NCBI GenBank assembly: GCA_949987705.1
Contig: OX465286.1
Coordinates: forward strand, 21,961,676 to 22,025,675
Reading direction: 5' to 3'
Source of the DNA: Thereva unica
Taxonomy: Eukaryota; Arthropoda; Insecta; Diptera; Therevidae
Length of the DNA: 64,000 nucleotides
The position numbers and the translations under genes were made by a program. How positions within the stretch are numbered: position 1 is the stretch's first letter; the number at the start of each line of letters is the position of its first letter. The notes under the pieces were generated by a model. It made no database searches and had not been told where the DNA came from. It saw only the letters and a program-made list of their open reading frames with translations. This document shows, one piece after another, positions 33,276 through 46,355 of this stretch.

Positions 33276-34299
33276 CAGGGTGTATCAGTGAAAATGTCGA
33301 GACGCCTGACTGTGGATAGGTCTTGGATATACGAACAAAAAATGGGTGGGCGGAGGGGAATCGTAAAGTTTTAGCCGCTAGAGCGTTTTGAATTTTTTTT
33401 GGTAGCGGTTTACATATTTCCCTGTATTTTTCTAACCCTATTAGATGAATAAGGCAGCAATACTCAGAATACTCCCACCTACTGTAAAAGTCAAGGTTTC
33501 AACATATCAAAGTCCGGAGTTATGAGGCGCCAAAGTCATTGTTTCACTAAAATTTCAACTTCAACCACCTTTTTCTCCAAAAAATATTGTTTAAATTGGA
33601 AAGCTTGGACAATTTCCTATGAATAATGTCCAACAACTTTTACGCCACGGCCTCTAGTTTTGAAGTTATAAGCAATTTTATACCAGAGACACACTTGTGG
33701 TATAGTAATTACAATATGAGCAATATTGCAATATACTTCAGGTGTGTCTCTATATACTGAGTAAAAATCTCGGTATACACTCAGTATACTCAACATTGAA
33801 ACTCAATATCCCAATTGAGAAAAACTTCGTGGTATAGCTCAGTATACCCTAGATTTAAACCGAAGAATAGTCTGGGCATAACCCAAAATGATAATTTCGA
33901 ACAGAATTTTAATTCTTCAATTTTGGCAGCACTACCTATCAAAGATTTTTATGTCAGTTGAAGGAGTTAGTTGTTTATCCTTTCCTGTTGTAAATGACAA
34001 CCAAAACAACTCAGTATACTGATGCAAGTGTGTCTTCAAATTTTTATATTGCAATATGGCAATATTGCAATATCCCGATCTCAATTGCTATACCACAAGT
34101 CTGTCTCCGGTATTAATGTTAAAATTGGTCTTATTTGGTGGTACTTTTCGACAAAGCTCAGGTGGACTTTGGTATGTGACTCTGGACTTTGGTATGTTGA
34201 AACCTTGGCTTACGATTTCCCCACCCACACGATTTTTTCTTTGTTTATCCAAGACCTATCAACAGCCAGGCCTTTCGAAATTTTCACTGATACACCCTG
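33276..34299. mobile_element. TA-flanked TIR element (Tc1/mariner-type ends)
   Basis: Inverted ends of CAGGGTGTATCAGTGAAAAT extend with substitutions through GATAGGTCTTGGATA for about 90 bp. TA flanks both sides (33274-33275, 34300-34301). There is no transposase. A 432-bp MITE sits inside. A half copy occurs inverted at 41281-41690. Confidence 0.78.
33681..34112. mobile_element. 432-bp MITE with TTA duplication, nested
   Basis: The ends are TACCAGAGACACACTTGTGG and, inverted, TACCGGAGACAGACTTGTGG, continuing TATAG(T/C)AATT. TTA is duplicated at 33678-33680 and 34113-34115. TWA duplications point to the PIF/Harbinger superfamily. Interior words such as CAGTATAC and GCAATAT recur in both orientations. 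Confidence 0.8.
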
Positions 34300-35225
34300 T
34301 ATAGTATTATCAACGTTATCGGAAAGCCAACTCAAAAACATAAAATCGATTTTTAAAATAAATCCATTGGAATATGTAGGAGCCTTTTTCAGCATCAAAA
34401 CTTGGATGTATTTGTAACAAAAAATAAAAATAAAAAATAAATTCAAAACAACAAGAAAAACACCCACAAAAACTTAAATGTGTCTTAGAGCTCTCTCTCT
34501 GTCTCTTGTACTTCATTATTAAAATTTTCAACAGCATCATCTACAAAAGTAAAAAAATAGCAACAAAAAGATATTTCAAAAAGGATAAAAAATATGAAAA
34601 TTTTTAATTTTCTCTCTCAACAACAGACAAAATTTTACATATCAAATCTACAGAAATGTCTTGGACCCTTTATGATTTTTTTGCTTTAGTACAGGCAGCA
34701 TGTCCTTCTATATACTGTATATTCGTCATAGAATCCCCTTAAGACGATGTCCTCCAAACTGTACCCAGGGGATATTATTTTTATTTCTCATATTTTTTTT
34801 TCACATAGGAAAAAAAATTCATTTTTTTTTCGTTGTTTGTAAATATACAGAGATGAACTAGATTTTTCCTTGGGAAATTGTTATTACCCTTTTTTTGTTA
34901 TTGTTGTTATTGTAAAAATTAAGGATATCTAACCTTAACCTCCATTGTAATCTATTAGGTATTGCTATCTCGTTTATTTTCTTTTACTCCATATTTTTTG
35001 CATACACACAAAATAATCTTGCGGCACATTTGGAAAATTAGAAAATGTGGAAATATTCGGTGCAATTTTTCAGTAATGATGTGAAATTGTATTTGTTCCT
35101 TATATCTTTTTTGTTCTTCTTGGTATCTGGGTCAAGGAATGTTAGATTTTTTCATAGTAAATTATCTACATTAAAAAGCACCAACGAAACATGCGTATTC
35201 CAAAGCTAAGGTATTGATATTAAAA
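34300..35225. other. No recognised feature
   Basis: AT-rich DNA with CTCTCTCTGTCTC near 34492 and long A/T runs. No coding or repeat call is supported. Confidence 0.6.
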
Positions 35226-35229
35226 AAAG

Positions 35230-35450
35230 AGCTGAGCTCTTTGCAACGTCAGTCCCAGGATGATAGTCCCAGGATGATCTAGTTCTTGCTTCTAATCCAA
35301 CACGTTACGTCGTCGAAGAAAACTCTCTACTACGAAACTCGGACAGCTGCCTAGTTAAAGCTAACTTCCCACAACCATATTCTACTCCAACCAACGCAAT
35401 TCCCAAAAGAGCGGCCTGGCACTATAAGAAAGCAGTACTGATTGAGGCTT
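35230..35450 (+). mobile_element. CR1/Jockey-like LINE endonuclease fragment
   Basis: The reading DLVLASNPTRYVVEE, then NSDSCLVKANFPQP and WHYKKA parallels DLFLTSHPTRYSV, YSDHQLI and WHYGKA of the 28.8-kb copy. Confidence 0.65.
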
Positions 35451-35464
35451 ATTCCCTAATTCCA

Positions 35465-35730
35465 AATTAGATGTTGATCGGTTATTCCACTTTTTAATCT
35501 ATTGTAATATGTCTTCCGCCATTTTGTAAACCGCCATTTAGAATTGGGAATGACGGCGCACAGCTTATTGTATTCTACCTGTCCTACCTGTTCATTTGAT
35601 GACGGGGGTTCTGGGAACACAAATGCAAAAATCGGCCGCCATCTTGGGGCCGCCATCTTTATTTTTTTACAAAATGGTCACATTGCATTGTCAAGCAAAA
35701 TACGCATATTTGCAAAGGACATGGCCCATT
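35465..35730. repeat. Dispersed GCCGCCAT-rich repeat, copy 2
   Basis: It shares GTTGATCGGTTATTCC, TTATTGTATTCTACCTGTC, GCCGCCATCTT and ATTGCATTGTCA with the copies at 13.0 and 38.9 kb. The frame 35544-35777 falls inside the repeat and is not a gene. Confidence 0.65.
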
Positions 35731-36083
35731 TTTGTATGGGCGTTGGCATAGCTATCGAACTTAATGTACACCAATGATATTTGATGTTTTATATTCGCGC
35801 ATATTGGCACATTAATTTGCTATAAAGAAAAAACTCGAGGAACTTGTCATTACAACAGACTAGGCATAAACAGTTTCATTAAATCTTTTAATCACATCGG
35901 TTTCAATAAGTGTATAGATTATGATTTTACTATTAAAAACCTTAAGGAGCTTTAAAATAGCGAACAGTTGTGAATTATTACGGTTAACTGATATGGTTTT
36001 ATAATTATTCAGCATTTAAATAAAGTAATGGCCACATGAATTAAGGATCTTTAACTGTATATTGAATAACATTTATTAAATTG

Positions 36084-36858
36084 TAGTCCAGTCGTCCACA
36101 ATTCGAATACAGACCTCTAACGAAATGTTAACTCACTAATCTTAATAGTTTTTAGTGAGTAGATTATGTCAAAAAAAGTTTCGGAAAATTGGTTGTACGG
36201 TACCCCCAAAAACAATCCCCTAAAAATTGAAAACATTTGAACATTTTCTCGAACGAGTTGCCGTTCATGAGATATCGCCGTTTTATAGATGTCAAATACT
36301 CATCCCCTAATTCGTAACTTGAATAAGTCATCAGACGTTCAGTAAATCCTCTGTTGGACTACGTGGCTAATATTGCCAGGGTGATTCCTGGATATATTTT
36401 GAGAAAAAAATGTTCTAGAGAGGGGGCAACCCCACTATCCACTAATATAGAGGGTGGAAAGAAAAGAAAAAAATCTAAACTCATAGACTAATCATCGTAG
36501 AGCAACGTAATTAGGTTCTTTTAGATAAATGTGTATTCTTTTATTTAAAGAACAGGAGCTTAATTGAATCCGTTTGGAAGATATGTAGGTTCAAAATATG
36601 GATTTATTGAAAGTCTGATGAGGGGATATGAGTATTTTAAATCCTTAAAACGACGATATCTCGTGAACGGTAATTCGTTCGAGAAAAAGTATGATATCAT
36701 TTTTTGCAGATAATCGCATGATCTACAAACTCTGTTAACACTATTTTATGATAGGACTTGTCGTTTAAGAGAAATTAGCCAAAAACGGAATTTTCTGTTT
36801 AGGGGGTTGTTTTTAGGGGTAGCGTACAATCAATTTTCCGAAACTTTTTTTAACATAT
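36084..36858. mobile_element. Long-TIR (foldback-like) element, copy 3
   Basis: The left end is TAGTCCAGTCGTC. The left arm (to about 36420) and right arm (about 36600-36858) are inverted copies, with GATGAGGGGATATGAGTATT and TCGTGAACGG in the right arm. The right end lacks the outermost ~90 bp, so no duplication can be read. It is closer to copy 2 than to copy 1. Confidence 0.72.
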
Positions 36859-37299
36859 TCAAGCTGATCAACATGGCTTGTCTTGAATTGGCGACATTAT
36901 ATTTATCTTTCTCTATGGTCCATTATGGCGGAAGTTGACAAAAGGTTCTTTGAATTCATCTTGAATTACTTAATCTTTTTAAATAAAACTGACAAGTTCA
37001 GAGAGGTTAAAAAGCACGTATTAATTCATTTTTCTATGTTTGTTATACAATATATTTACTACATATGTGTACATGGAATGTACTTTTTTGTCCTTGTCCT
37101 TTGAAGTTAAATGTTTTCATTAATAATTTTCATGTTCATTAGTCGAGGTATCAGGAGTAGAACAAAAAAATTGTGAAAACCCGTACTAAATAAAGAAACT
37201 AATTAAAATTTCGAAAAACGGAATCATAGTAGGGAAACCGCTATACTAAAGGTAACAACTGACATACTTTCTGCGCTTAATAAAGGCGACTTTGCAATA
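36859..37299. other. Unrecognised; one 73-codon frame
   Basis: A plus frame (36883-37104) reads MAEVDKRFFEFILNYLIFLN and is rich in aromatic residues. It has no motif I recognise and no flanking coding signal. Confidence 0.4.
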
Positions 37300-37445
37300 T
37301 TAGTGCTTCTTCTTTTCTCGAAAGCCTTCGACTCGGTTTTGAACACGATCCTGCTTTCAAAACTAACTCAACGCTATTATTTCGCTTCTTCTGCTACACG
37401 GCTTTTCTCCTCTGTACTATCTAACCGTAAGGATCTCGTCGAGTC
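37300..37445 (+). mobile_element. LINE reverse transcriptase scrap
   Basis: FSKAFDSVLNTILLSKL followed by SSVLSNRKDLV is the motif A region of a CR1/Jockey-type transcriptase. It breaks off against the RTE fragment at 37448 and may belong with the LINE at 40.2-41.3 kb. Confidence 0.6.
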
Positions 37446-37447
37446 AG

Positions 37448-37625
37448 AAGAACTAGAACAACGTGGAGGATAACCCTATAGGTATACTAGCAGAGGCTGG
37501 CACAACTGGGAGATCCTGGTCAGACCTGAGAGCTGTCGCGCAAAACTGAGTCCGCTGGAGAGACTGTTTCCGCCCTATGTGCCATGAGGGATTAAAGGAG
37601 CATAAGAAGATAAGAAGACGATCTA
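37448..37625 (+). mobile_element. RTE-type LINE 3' end fragment
   Basis: GAACTAGAACAACGTGGAGG, GGGAGATCCTGGTC and GTGCCATGAGGGATTAAAGG match the 3' end of the RTE copies at 11.0 and 48.4 kb. It ends in a short AGAAGATAAGAAG tail. Confidence 0.78.
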
Positions 37626-38084
37626 ACCGTCTTCAATGTGTTTGTCATAACAATGTTATGTAATATACTCATTCCCATAATACGTTTCATATTTCTAAAA
37701 TCATATTTTTTCATCTTAGGTAAATTTTTAACGGGTCACACGCCGAGTTTTTTTTTAACAAATCATGCGGACCGAACGTTGCAATTTTTCCCCGTTCGAG
37801 CAAAAATGTAAGTAGGTGTGCATCAAATTCTTGAGGCCCGGTGCGTACAAATTGCTGACCCATGCAATTTACCTAAAGTGGGAATTATAACAATTAAACT
37901 AATAGATGTATAGAATTATTTTTGTATAAAAAGAGCATTCTAATTAATTAAAAGTCAGTCGTTAAAAGTTTTTTCTATATTTGGATTGTAGCTATACTTT
38001 ATATACTATCATCTAAGGTTATTTTGACTTTGCTTTTTATTAATTGAAAAAATTCGGCTAGTGTTGTTTATTTGGTTATTTTTG
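37626..38084. other. No recognised feature
   Basis: Anonymous AT-rich DNA. Confidence 0.6.
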
Positions 38085-38377
38085 TTATTTTTGCTATTTT
38101 TAACCGACTTAAAAAAAAAGAGGTTACTCAATTCGACTTGTAGGTATTTTGTAGTCCTGTTCACGCATAACTTTGTAACCCAATAACTTTTTTGCTTTTT
38201 TTTGGTTCATTTGAAGGGGGAGTTTCCCCACGGTGGTCCCGTTAAATTTTTTCGAAATTCTGATAAAGGAGTTCGAAGTTAGGCTTAAAAAACTGTTAAA
38301 ATTAGTTCAACCTAAACATTTCATAGGCACCGAACAAATTACTTTATTGTTGCGAAACTGGTAGAGGGCCGGTGGGA

Positions 38378-38470
38378 GAGTGCGTAGCGCGTTGGATCCT
38401 CGATCCAGCGGCGTTTAGCTTAGCCTTGCAGGTTCAAGCCCTGGTCGGTCGGGGCAGATTGTTTTCTTTT
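38378..38470 (+). other. tRNA-like pol III promoter sequence 1 (possible SINE head)
   Basis: An A-box-like TAGCGCGTTGG (38385-38395) and a B-box GGTTCAAGCCC (38431-38441) with a partial T-stem are followed by a T-rich run at 38461. No full cloverleaf forms, so this is a tRNA-derived repeat or pseudogene rather than a tRNA. Confidence 0.4.
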
Positions 38471-38530
38471 TCTCTTTTTCTTCTTTCTGAAATGATTTAT
38501 TAGCATATTAGTCAACCACTGATAATATCT

Positions 38531-38625
38531 GCCATGGCGCAGAGGGCTAGGGAGAAGTACTCTCGCCTGGGGACTCTGTGGGGCTGCGAGTTCGATTCTT
38601 CGGCTCGCGGTGCTTTTTTTTTCGT
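38531..38625 (+). other. tRNA-like pol III promoter sequence 2 with T-run
   Basis: A-box TGGCGCAGAGG (38535-38545), B-box GAGTTCGATTC (38588-38598) and a T9 run at 38614-38622 that would terminate pol III. The T-stem does not pair well. Probably a SINE-type remnant. Confidence 0.42.
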
Positions 38626-39805
38626 CATATTAATTTTTTTTTAATTTCCTTCGGGGAATTTTGTTTCATATGAAACAAGTTTTTGACGTGAATACGTCTC
38701 TAAATTTGCTTCCAGAACAAAAAGCGATAACGAAATTATGGCATATAGTTTTGATTTGCAGCTCAAAAACTATTGTTTATATTGAATAAAGAAATATACC
38801 ATGACGTGGGTGAAGAATCAAAGAATTTTATTGTTTACATTTGATTTCCCCAATATCAATGGCAATTAAGCTTATATTTCCTTGATTTGTATGTGTGTGT
38901 ACTGTAAACAAATGTTGAACTTGATTTTGACCCACTTCCATATAACCGATCAACTGCAAATTTTACACATACGTATAGTTCGCATGACAATAGAATCTGA
39001 TCATTTTGTAAAAAAATCAAGATGGCGGTTCCAAGATGGCAGTCGAATTTTGCAATGGGGCTCCCCGACCACCGACTGGGTATCAAATGAAAGGGTGTGA
39101 CAAGTAGAACACCCTTTGCTATGTGGCGTCATTCAAAACCCAAAATGGCGGTTTACTTTTTCTTTACAACGTCTTTGGTATGGGTATCAAATGAAAGTGT
39201 ATGACGAGTATAGTACAGTAACCTATCGGCTTCACAATAAATATTTCTTTTAATTTCCCCCGGAGAATTTTGTTTCATATTAAATAAGTTTTTTTTTTTT
39301 TAAATTCGTCCGAAAATATGCAAATATGTACATTACTGTAAAAAATATTTAGCTACTGCTTCGATTTTTTTCGATGGCGCGGCGGCGTGTTATACTTCTC
39401 AGAATGGATTTAAAAAGAAGAATCATTCTCGCAATAAATAATATAATATAATAATAATTATCGTAAAGGTACGCAACGATTCAGTTTTTTAAATTGCCTG
39501 GCGTAAGTCGAATTGTGTAAATAAACTGAGTGCAAATGACGAGAGAAAATTACCTCCATTAGTTATTGCGCATTATATTTATACTTATCTACTTATCTGT
39601 TACATTGATTGTGATAAGGTCGGAGGAGCAAGTGGTCGAACATCACCGAGACATATTTGGTACAATCCAAACATTTTAGATTGTGCAGGCCGAACAGTTG
39701 AGTTCACACGCAACGATCTATTTGTGCCGTGTAGACCTACTTTAATAATTTTTTTTATATTGCCCCCGAAAAAAATGAATGGACTAAAAAGTACGAAATA
39801 AAACA

Positions 39806-40172
39806 AAAAATTTAAAACCGACTTCAGAAAAAACCGCACAAAATGCACAAAAAAGGATAAAATAATTGTTTGTAATTCTTAACAACATTAATCCAATCAG
39901 AATGGATCTAGAAAGAAGAACCACTTTTAAAGACGGTGCCAGGTAGTAGTTGTCTTTGATTGCACTAACTTTGCTTCGGGAATTGTTTTTATTTCTTTGT
40001 TAGGCTTATGCCCTTAATACATCACCCACAGGTGTTAGCACCGTCTTCAAAAGTGATTCTTCTTTCTAGATCCATTCTGATTGGATTAATGGTTATAAGA
40101 ATTACAAACAATTATTTTATCCTTTTTTGTGGATTTTGTGAGGTTTTTTCTGAAGTCGGTTTTAAAATTTTT
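39806..40172. repeat. Near-perfect inverted repeat, ~140-bp arms
   Basis: The arms (39806-39945 and 40032-40172) share ACCGACTTCAGAAAAAAC, AGGATAAAATAATTG, AATCCAATCAGAATGG and CTAGAAAGAAGAA. The loop is about 85 bp. An extra short match lies at 39402. It is a foldback repeat, possibly an inverted pair of a dispersed family. Confidence 0.75.
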
Positions 40173-40209
40173 TTTTTATTTTCTATCCTGTGCCCCCCCC
40201 CCGGAAAAA

Positions 40210-41285
40210 AATTCTAGATCCGCGCCTGCTACTATTTTCATTATATATCAATGATCTCCTTTCTGCTATTTGCCACTGTTCCTTTCTGCTGATGATCTCC
40301 AACTGTATACTTCTTGCCCTTTTTGCCAGATTGATTCTTGTATTTCTGACCTGAATATCATTATTTCTGGAATAAATGGGTGGAGTGCTTTCAATTTCGT
40401 TAAATTAAACCCTAAAAACCACAAGTACTTGGGCTAAGTCGCCTCTCTTCGCTCCTCGACAGAATTCCACTCGTTTGGTCCATAATCTTGGCATTGCTGT
40501 TAATGGTAAATTGACCAGCTGTGATCAAGTCTCACTAATGCTGTCCAAGATTTAAGGAACACTACGTAAGCTCTGGCTTTATGGTAGTCTCCTATCACCC
40601 ACTATTCATTCGAAGTATTTTCATTCTCCCGCATTTCCTCTATGGCTCGTCAACGACTTAATGCTGCACTTCCACTTGAGAAGATCAGATCATGTATCAT
40701 CTGTTCCGAATTCACTAATTGTCTATTACCTCTTTTCGAGCCCTTCTACATAAAGTTTTCTACGCTAAAAGCCCTTCTTACCTTTCCAACTTGCAAACCT
40801 TGCAAACCCAAACCAAACCAAACATGCCCCTTTGCAAACCTTGAGATCACTTAAATTCCTTATTCCAGCTCATCTCTCTCGAAATTGTAAACGTTTCTTT
40901 TTTGTGCATACGATTAGAATCTGGAATGATCGTCCGTCTTCTTTACAAAGAATTAGCACAGTCACTACTTTCAGGAAACAAACTTCTCTTCTACTATCCA
41001 CCTATTCTCTTTGGCTTTCCTTTTCCCTCTTACACTTTCTAATAGCCATAGTTCCCCTTTTCCTTTCTACTATGGATAACTTTTTCATAACTCATAACTC
41101 TGGAATGTTACTTCCTCAACCCGTCCTCAACTCTGTTAGGAATTGAGCTTAGGTCAGGTATTTTTCTTTTAGTCTTCTCTGTATTAAAATTCAAACTATA
41201 ATACAGGCATTGTACTCTAAAAGATGTAAGTCTAGTGTACTTCCGTTTGCTTATGTATAAAAAATAAATAAAAATAAAAATATTT
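40210..41285 (+). mobile_element. LINE 3' fragment with A-rich tail
   Basis: The plus strand encodes FHLYADDLQLYTS at the catalytic site, then VNGKLTSCDQV, LKFLIPAHLSRN and RIWNDRPSSLQRIS (41.0 kb), in frames broken by stops. It ends in AAAAAATAAATAAAAATAAA at 41258-41283, a LINE-like tail. YADD and the R(I/L)WN...SSLQ block fit CR1/Jockey-type LINEs. It is a different family from the copies at 8 and 27 kb. Confidence 0.72.
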
Positions 41286-41690
41286 CGTATTCATAACTTC
41301 AAAACTTGACTTCAAAACTAAAGGCCGTAGCATAAAAATTGTCCAGACATTATTCATAGGAAATTGTCAAATTTATCTATATCCAATTTTGGAGAAAGGC
41401 TGGTTTAATTTGAAATTTTAGTGAAAAAAAAATCAAAACCTTGACTCTTACAGTTTTAGATACATGGGTGGGAGTATTCTGCGTAGATTGCTACTTATGA
41501 AAATATCTCATAAGGTTACAAAAATACAGGGTGATATGTAAACCTATACCAAAAAAAATTCAAAACGTGCTAGCGGCTAAACCGTTACGATTCCCTCCTC
41601 CTCCAAACCATACGATTTTTTGTTCGGCTATCCAAAACCTATCCACTGCCGACGGCTTTGTTATTTTACGTAGTACACCCTATATATGTA
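41281..41690. mobile_element. Half copy of the TA-flanked TIR element (inverted)
   Basis: It matches the left half of 33276-34299 on the opposite strand: TTCAAAACTAAAGGCCGTAG, CATTATTCATAGGAAATTG, AACGTGCTAGCGGCTAAA and the end TAGTACACCCTATA. The other half is missing. Confidence 0.7.
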
Positions 41691-42220
41691 CACACATGCA
41701 TATGTATATCCTAATGTACGAACCTATTCAATATTGTAATTTATTGCCCACTCATGATGGAACTACAAATTGAGAGAGTGCCTGGTTATGTCTGGCAAAG
41801 GCATTTTTTTCATAACATCCGAGACTATGGCGTAATACAAACACTCCACTTAAGGGTTCTTGCTTGTACTTTTTACTGCCCCTGGTCTCCACCCCCATTT
41901 AATCCAACATAATAAGTCCTTAATTACATTTCGAAAACCCTTTGGGTATTGAAGAGAATTCTTCAAGAGTGAAACTAATTTTCGATATGCATAGCTGCAC
42001 GTATATATAAAGTACCTATATATTTATAAATATATTAATATAGATGTATATTTACATATATATACATACGTTCTATGCAATATTTCTCAACTTGGATATA
42101 AAATATATGCACACATAATTACATAAATAAAAATTGCGTAAGGGATGATATCCAGAGATACACGAAATATGTGGTTGAGGCAACCTCCTGGGTTTTATTT
42201 CCGTCTTTACTTTTGGCCCT
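41691..42220. other. No recognised feature
   Basis: Anonymous DNA with TATATA-rich stretches. Confidence 0.6.
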
Positions 42221-42221
42221 C

Positions 42222-43470
<1,249 letters not shown>

Positions 43471-43631
43471 TTAGTTCTCATGTTCATAGACCCATATATG
43501 CGTATGTGCACTTATGTGTCCATATGTGTGTATGTGTGGATTTACGTGAAACATAACCGTCATGCGGGATCGGCCAGTAAGGGGCACATGAGTCATGTCG
43601 GTAGCGAATGCTTTTTTACCCCCAGGAAAAA

Positions 43632-44570
43632 AAAAATATATACCCTCCTCTTGGGGAGGGTTGTCAGCTCAGTCCTGCTATACGTAGCGCCAGTGTGGGC
43701 ATCAGCGTTAAACAGGACTGCAAACAGTAGAAAATGGAGGGCTGCATATAGGCTAAGTGCACTTCGCGGTTGCTGCGCGTAGACGTCCACGTCCAACGAT
43801 GCGGCGTGCGTGATAGTGGGGATGATCCCCATAGACATTCTGGCGAGGGAGGGCATGCGTCTCTATGACCCAGAACATGGTAGAGGGGAACCAAGAAGGG
43901 TACGGCGGCAGATTACGCGCTGCGAGTCTTTAAGGGAATGGCGAGGGAAGTGGGACGAGTCTGTTAAGGGTCGTTGGACCCACAGACTTATCCCTAACGT
44001 GGAAATATGGATTACAAGGGAGCGTGGGGAAGTAAGTTACGACCTCTCGCAGTTCCTGAGTGGACATGGGGGGTATAGGAAATACCTCCACCGCTTCGGG
44101 CACGATGATTCACCGTTGTGTGCGGTATGCCCAGCGACGGAAGAAGACGCAGAGCACGGAATTAGAAGAAACGGCCCAGGCGCCACTAACGCCGGAAAAC
44201 ATCGTAGACCATATGATGAGGTCCGAGGAAATGTGGAGGAAATTGGAAGCAACCCTGAAGGCCATTCACAGAAAGTTAAGGCAAGAAGAAGCCACAAGAA
44301 ATAGAGAAAGGCGAAGAAATGCCGAGAGCAGAAGTAGCCCCTAAGGAAACTTAAATTTTAATCATTATTAATCTTTTTAAGGTATCTAAAGACCAGAGGG
44401 ACACCTAAAGGGTCACGCTGGTGACGCCCGCCCGAAGTAATGCCTCGCGGGATGCCGGGCGGGGTAAAGCGTCACAGAAAGGGGTGGTGGTTTAGTCAGT
44501 AAAAATCTGACACTACCGTCCGAGTGCGGATCCTCAGCGGTGTCTAAGAAGATTCTAACCAACCATCCCT
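43632..44570 (+). mobile_element. R1-clade LINE, 5'-truncated, copy 2, with 3' UTR
   Basis: It starts after AAAAAATATATA at CCCTCCTCTTGGGG and runs in the same direction as copy 1. The 3' UTR (44345-44570) includes GGTTTAGTCAGTAAAAATCT and ends TCCCTCGTAAAAAAATATAT, directly followed by (TA)n. Confidence 0.8.
43650..44344 (+). pseudogene. R1-clade ORF2 C-terminus, copy 2, stop and deletion
   Basis: It is colinear with copy 1 from LLLGRVVSSVLLY onward. TAG interrupts after LRGCCA at about 43782. A deletion near 44158 removes the last part of the CCHC motif after CPATEEDAEH and shifts frame. The frame then resumes as APLTPENIVDHMMRSEEMWR to a stop at 44344. Inactive. Confidence 0.8.
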
Positions 44571-44593
44571 CGTAAAAAAATATATAATATATA

Positions 44594-44649
<56 letters not shown>

Positions 44650-44650
44650 T
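44571..44650. repeat. (TA)n microsatellite, right flank of the R1-clade LINE
   Basis: ATATATAATATATAATACATG followed by an uninterrupted (TA)n of about 45 bp, broken only by a TGTG end. It abuts the LINE 3' end. Confidence 0.93.
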
Positions 44651-45794
44651 TGTATATAAAGATATAACTTATACAAGTCTTAACCGAATGATGGCTCTAA
44701 GGATTTTATGTTTTCAGCGAAAGCGCAAGAGCGAGAACGAGAGCCCCCCGGGGGAGCCTCGATGGCATGTACTAACTTTATTCAACGTTTCGTTATTTTC
44801 AGCAAATCTTAGCAACATTTAGTGAGGAGGGCTTGTTGATAACGTTCCTCTTTCAAAGCCGCAGAAAACCACCCCTTCGCAAGCCTATACCCAGCCCCAA
44901 CCTACCAGCCAGACAATCTATCATACCTTCTGCTACTGTCTACACAGCTCTACTGAAAGCAACCGTTCCCTTCAGCCTTCCCAATAAAAAGAAGAAAAAT
45001 CACAATCATCCCCAACACAAAAGTAATAGTTGTACATTATATTAGTCGATTTCTCTGCATCCCTCCCTCCCCACTCGTATTTTAATATCAGGGTGTGTGA
45101 ATGCCTGAAGAGGAATTATCTTGTGTTATTTTAATTATGTAGATATATTTAAAAATAAAAATTTAATTAGCATATTTTTTTAAAAACAAACAATGTTTTT
45201 TATAAGAAAGTAAACCTAATAAAAATCAAACATTCTTCTACAACCACCGACATTTCACTGTCAGTCTCCCCCAACAACTTCACAGGAAATTCTATAAATA
45301 CTCGTGCACACCTTTGTGTAGTAGAGTTATGCAACTTTAATGATATTTTATCAACATTGTAAATATTCTCTGACATTTAACAAAATTAAGTCATGAATAA
45401 TGTAAATGCAAATTAAGCCCAGCTCATTTGGTTCCACGCCATACACAGTACTAAATAAAATACAATTTGGTGCTAGAGAAACAGAGAAAGACAGGGAGAG
45501 AGAGGGAATAGCTGTGATTTAGGAAGAAGCAGTGCAGATGGAAGGATATGAAAAATATATCTATAGGTATACTTAACACGGTTTCATGTTTAATAATTTA
45601 AAAAGGTATTTACCAACAACACTTTTAATACCACAAAGAGAACAGACAAAAGCGTCTTAAGAATGTTATATAAAATATATATAAAATACGCTTTTATTTT
45701 AAAATGAACTAAAATGTAAAAAATAATTTGGAATGCAAAGTTTTTATTGTTCCAGTCAGTATATGGAAACAAATATTCCTAGATTCTTATTTTA
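44651..45794. other. No recognised feature
   Basis: Anonymous DNA. A GA-rich stretch lies at 45478-45510. No coding homology. Confidence 0.6.
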
Positions 45795-45799
45795 TTAAC

Positions 45800-46350
45800 A
45801 CCGCACCATTTCATTAGTGTCCGGGGCTTCGAAAGGTAGATTCACTCGGTTCACTCGGGGAGCTCTTGTAAGCTCGAAAGGCGGCTTCTTTATTTCTGAT
45901 TGACTCATACACTCCTGATTAAACCATCTGTTGGACCTAGCCTTCAGAGATTTAGTAGTATGAGGAATGAACAAATGCTTTCCTGCCTGTATTTTTTTTT
46001 TTTTTGTGATACGATGAAGCTTAGGAGTCACCCTTTGTATGATCCTAGAGTTGACGCTTTTGTTTCGGAAACACATGTTCCAGTCAGTAGATTGGAAAAA
46101 ATTAATAAGCCCCAGCCAATTGGCCTTCCCATAATGCCATACAGTTCTTCTAACTGGTTTGTTTGGGTGGGGAATTTGAATGGGAAGCTAGCGCTAACTA
46201 AGCAGTGGTCCGAATTGCCGAGAGGTGAATCAACTTCAACGGAATACCGCGCTGGATGAGAAGTAAGGAAAAGATCAAGGAGGTAGGTTCCTTGATCAGC
46301 AACATCAGGGACTCTCGTGGGATGATCCACGATTTGACGTAGTGGATCAT
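45800..46350 (-). mobile_element. CR1/Jockey-like LINE endonuclease fragment
   Basis: Minus-strand CPTRVPD-like DHPTRVPDVADQG, LDLFLTSHPARYSV, LGNSDHCLVSASFP and, farther down, RWFNQE match the 28.5-29.2-kb copy (about 75% by eye). It ends abruptly against the RTE copy at about 46355. Confidence 0.75.
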
Positions 46351-46355
46351 GGTAG

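Larger units (their letters stand above)
38085..39310. repeat. Composite of short dispersed repeats
   Basis: It begins with AACCGACTT...GAGGTTACTCAATTCGACTT, a wording common in insect repeats. It includes two pol III-like sequences and an inverted copy of the GCCGCCAT repeat at 38930-39220. A direct repeat with TTTAATTTCC and GAATTTTGTTTCATAT occurs at about 38640 and 39248. Confidence 0.5.

Noticed and set aside
36883..37104. Small membrane-like protein gene
   Set aside because: The frame is short, AT-driven and lacks any recognised motif or supporting context.
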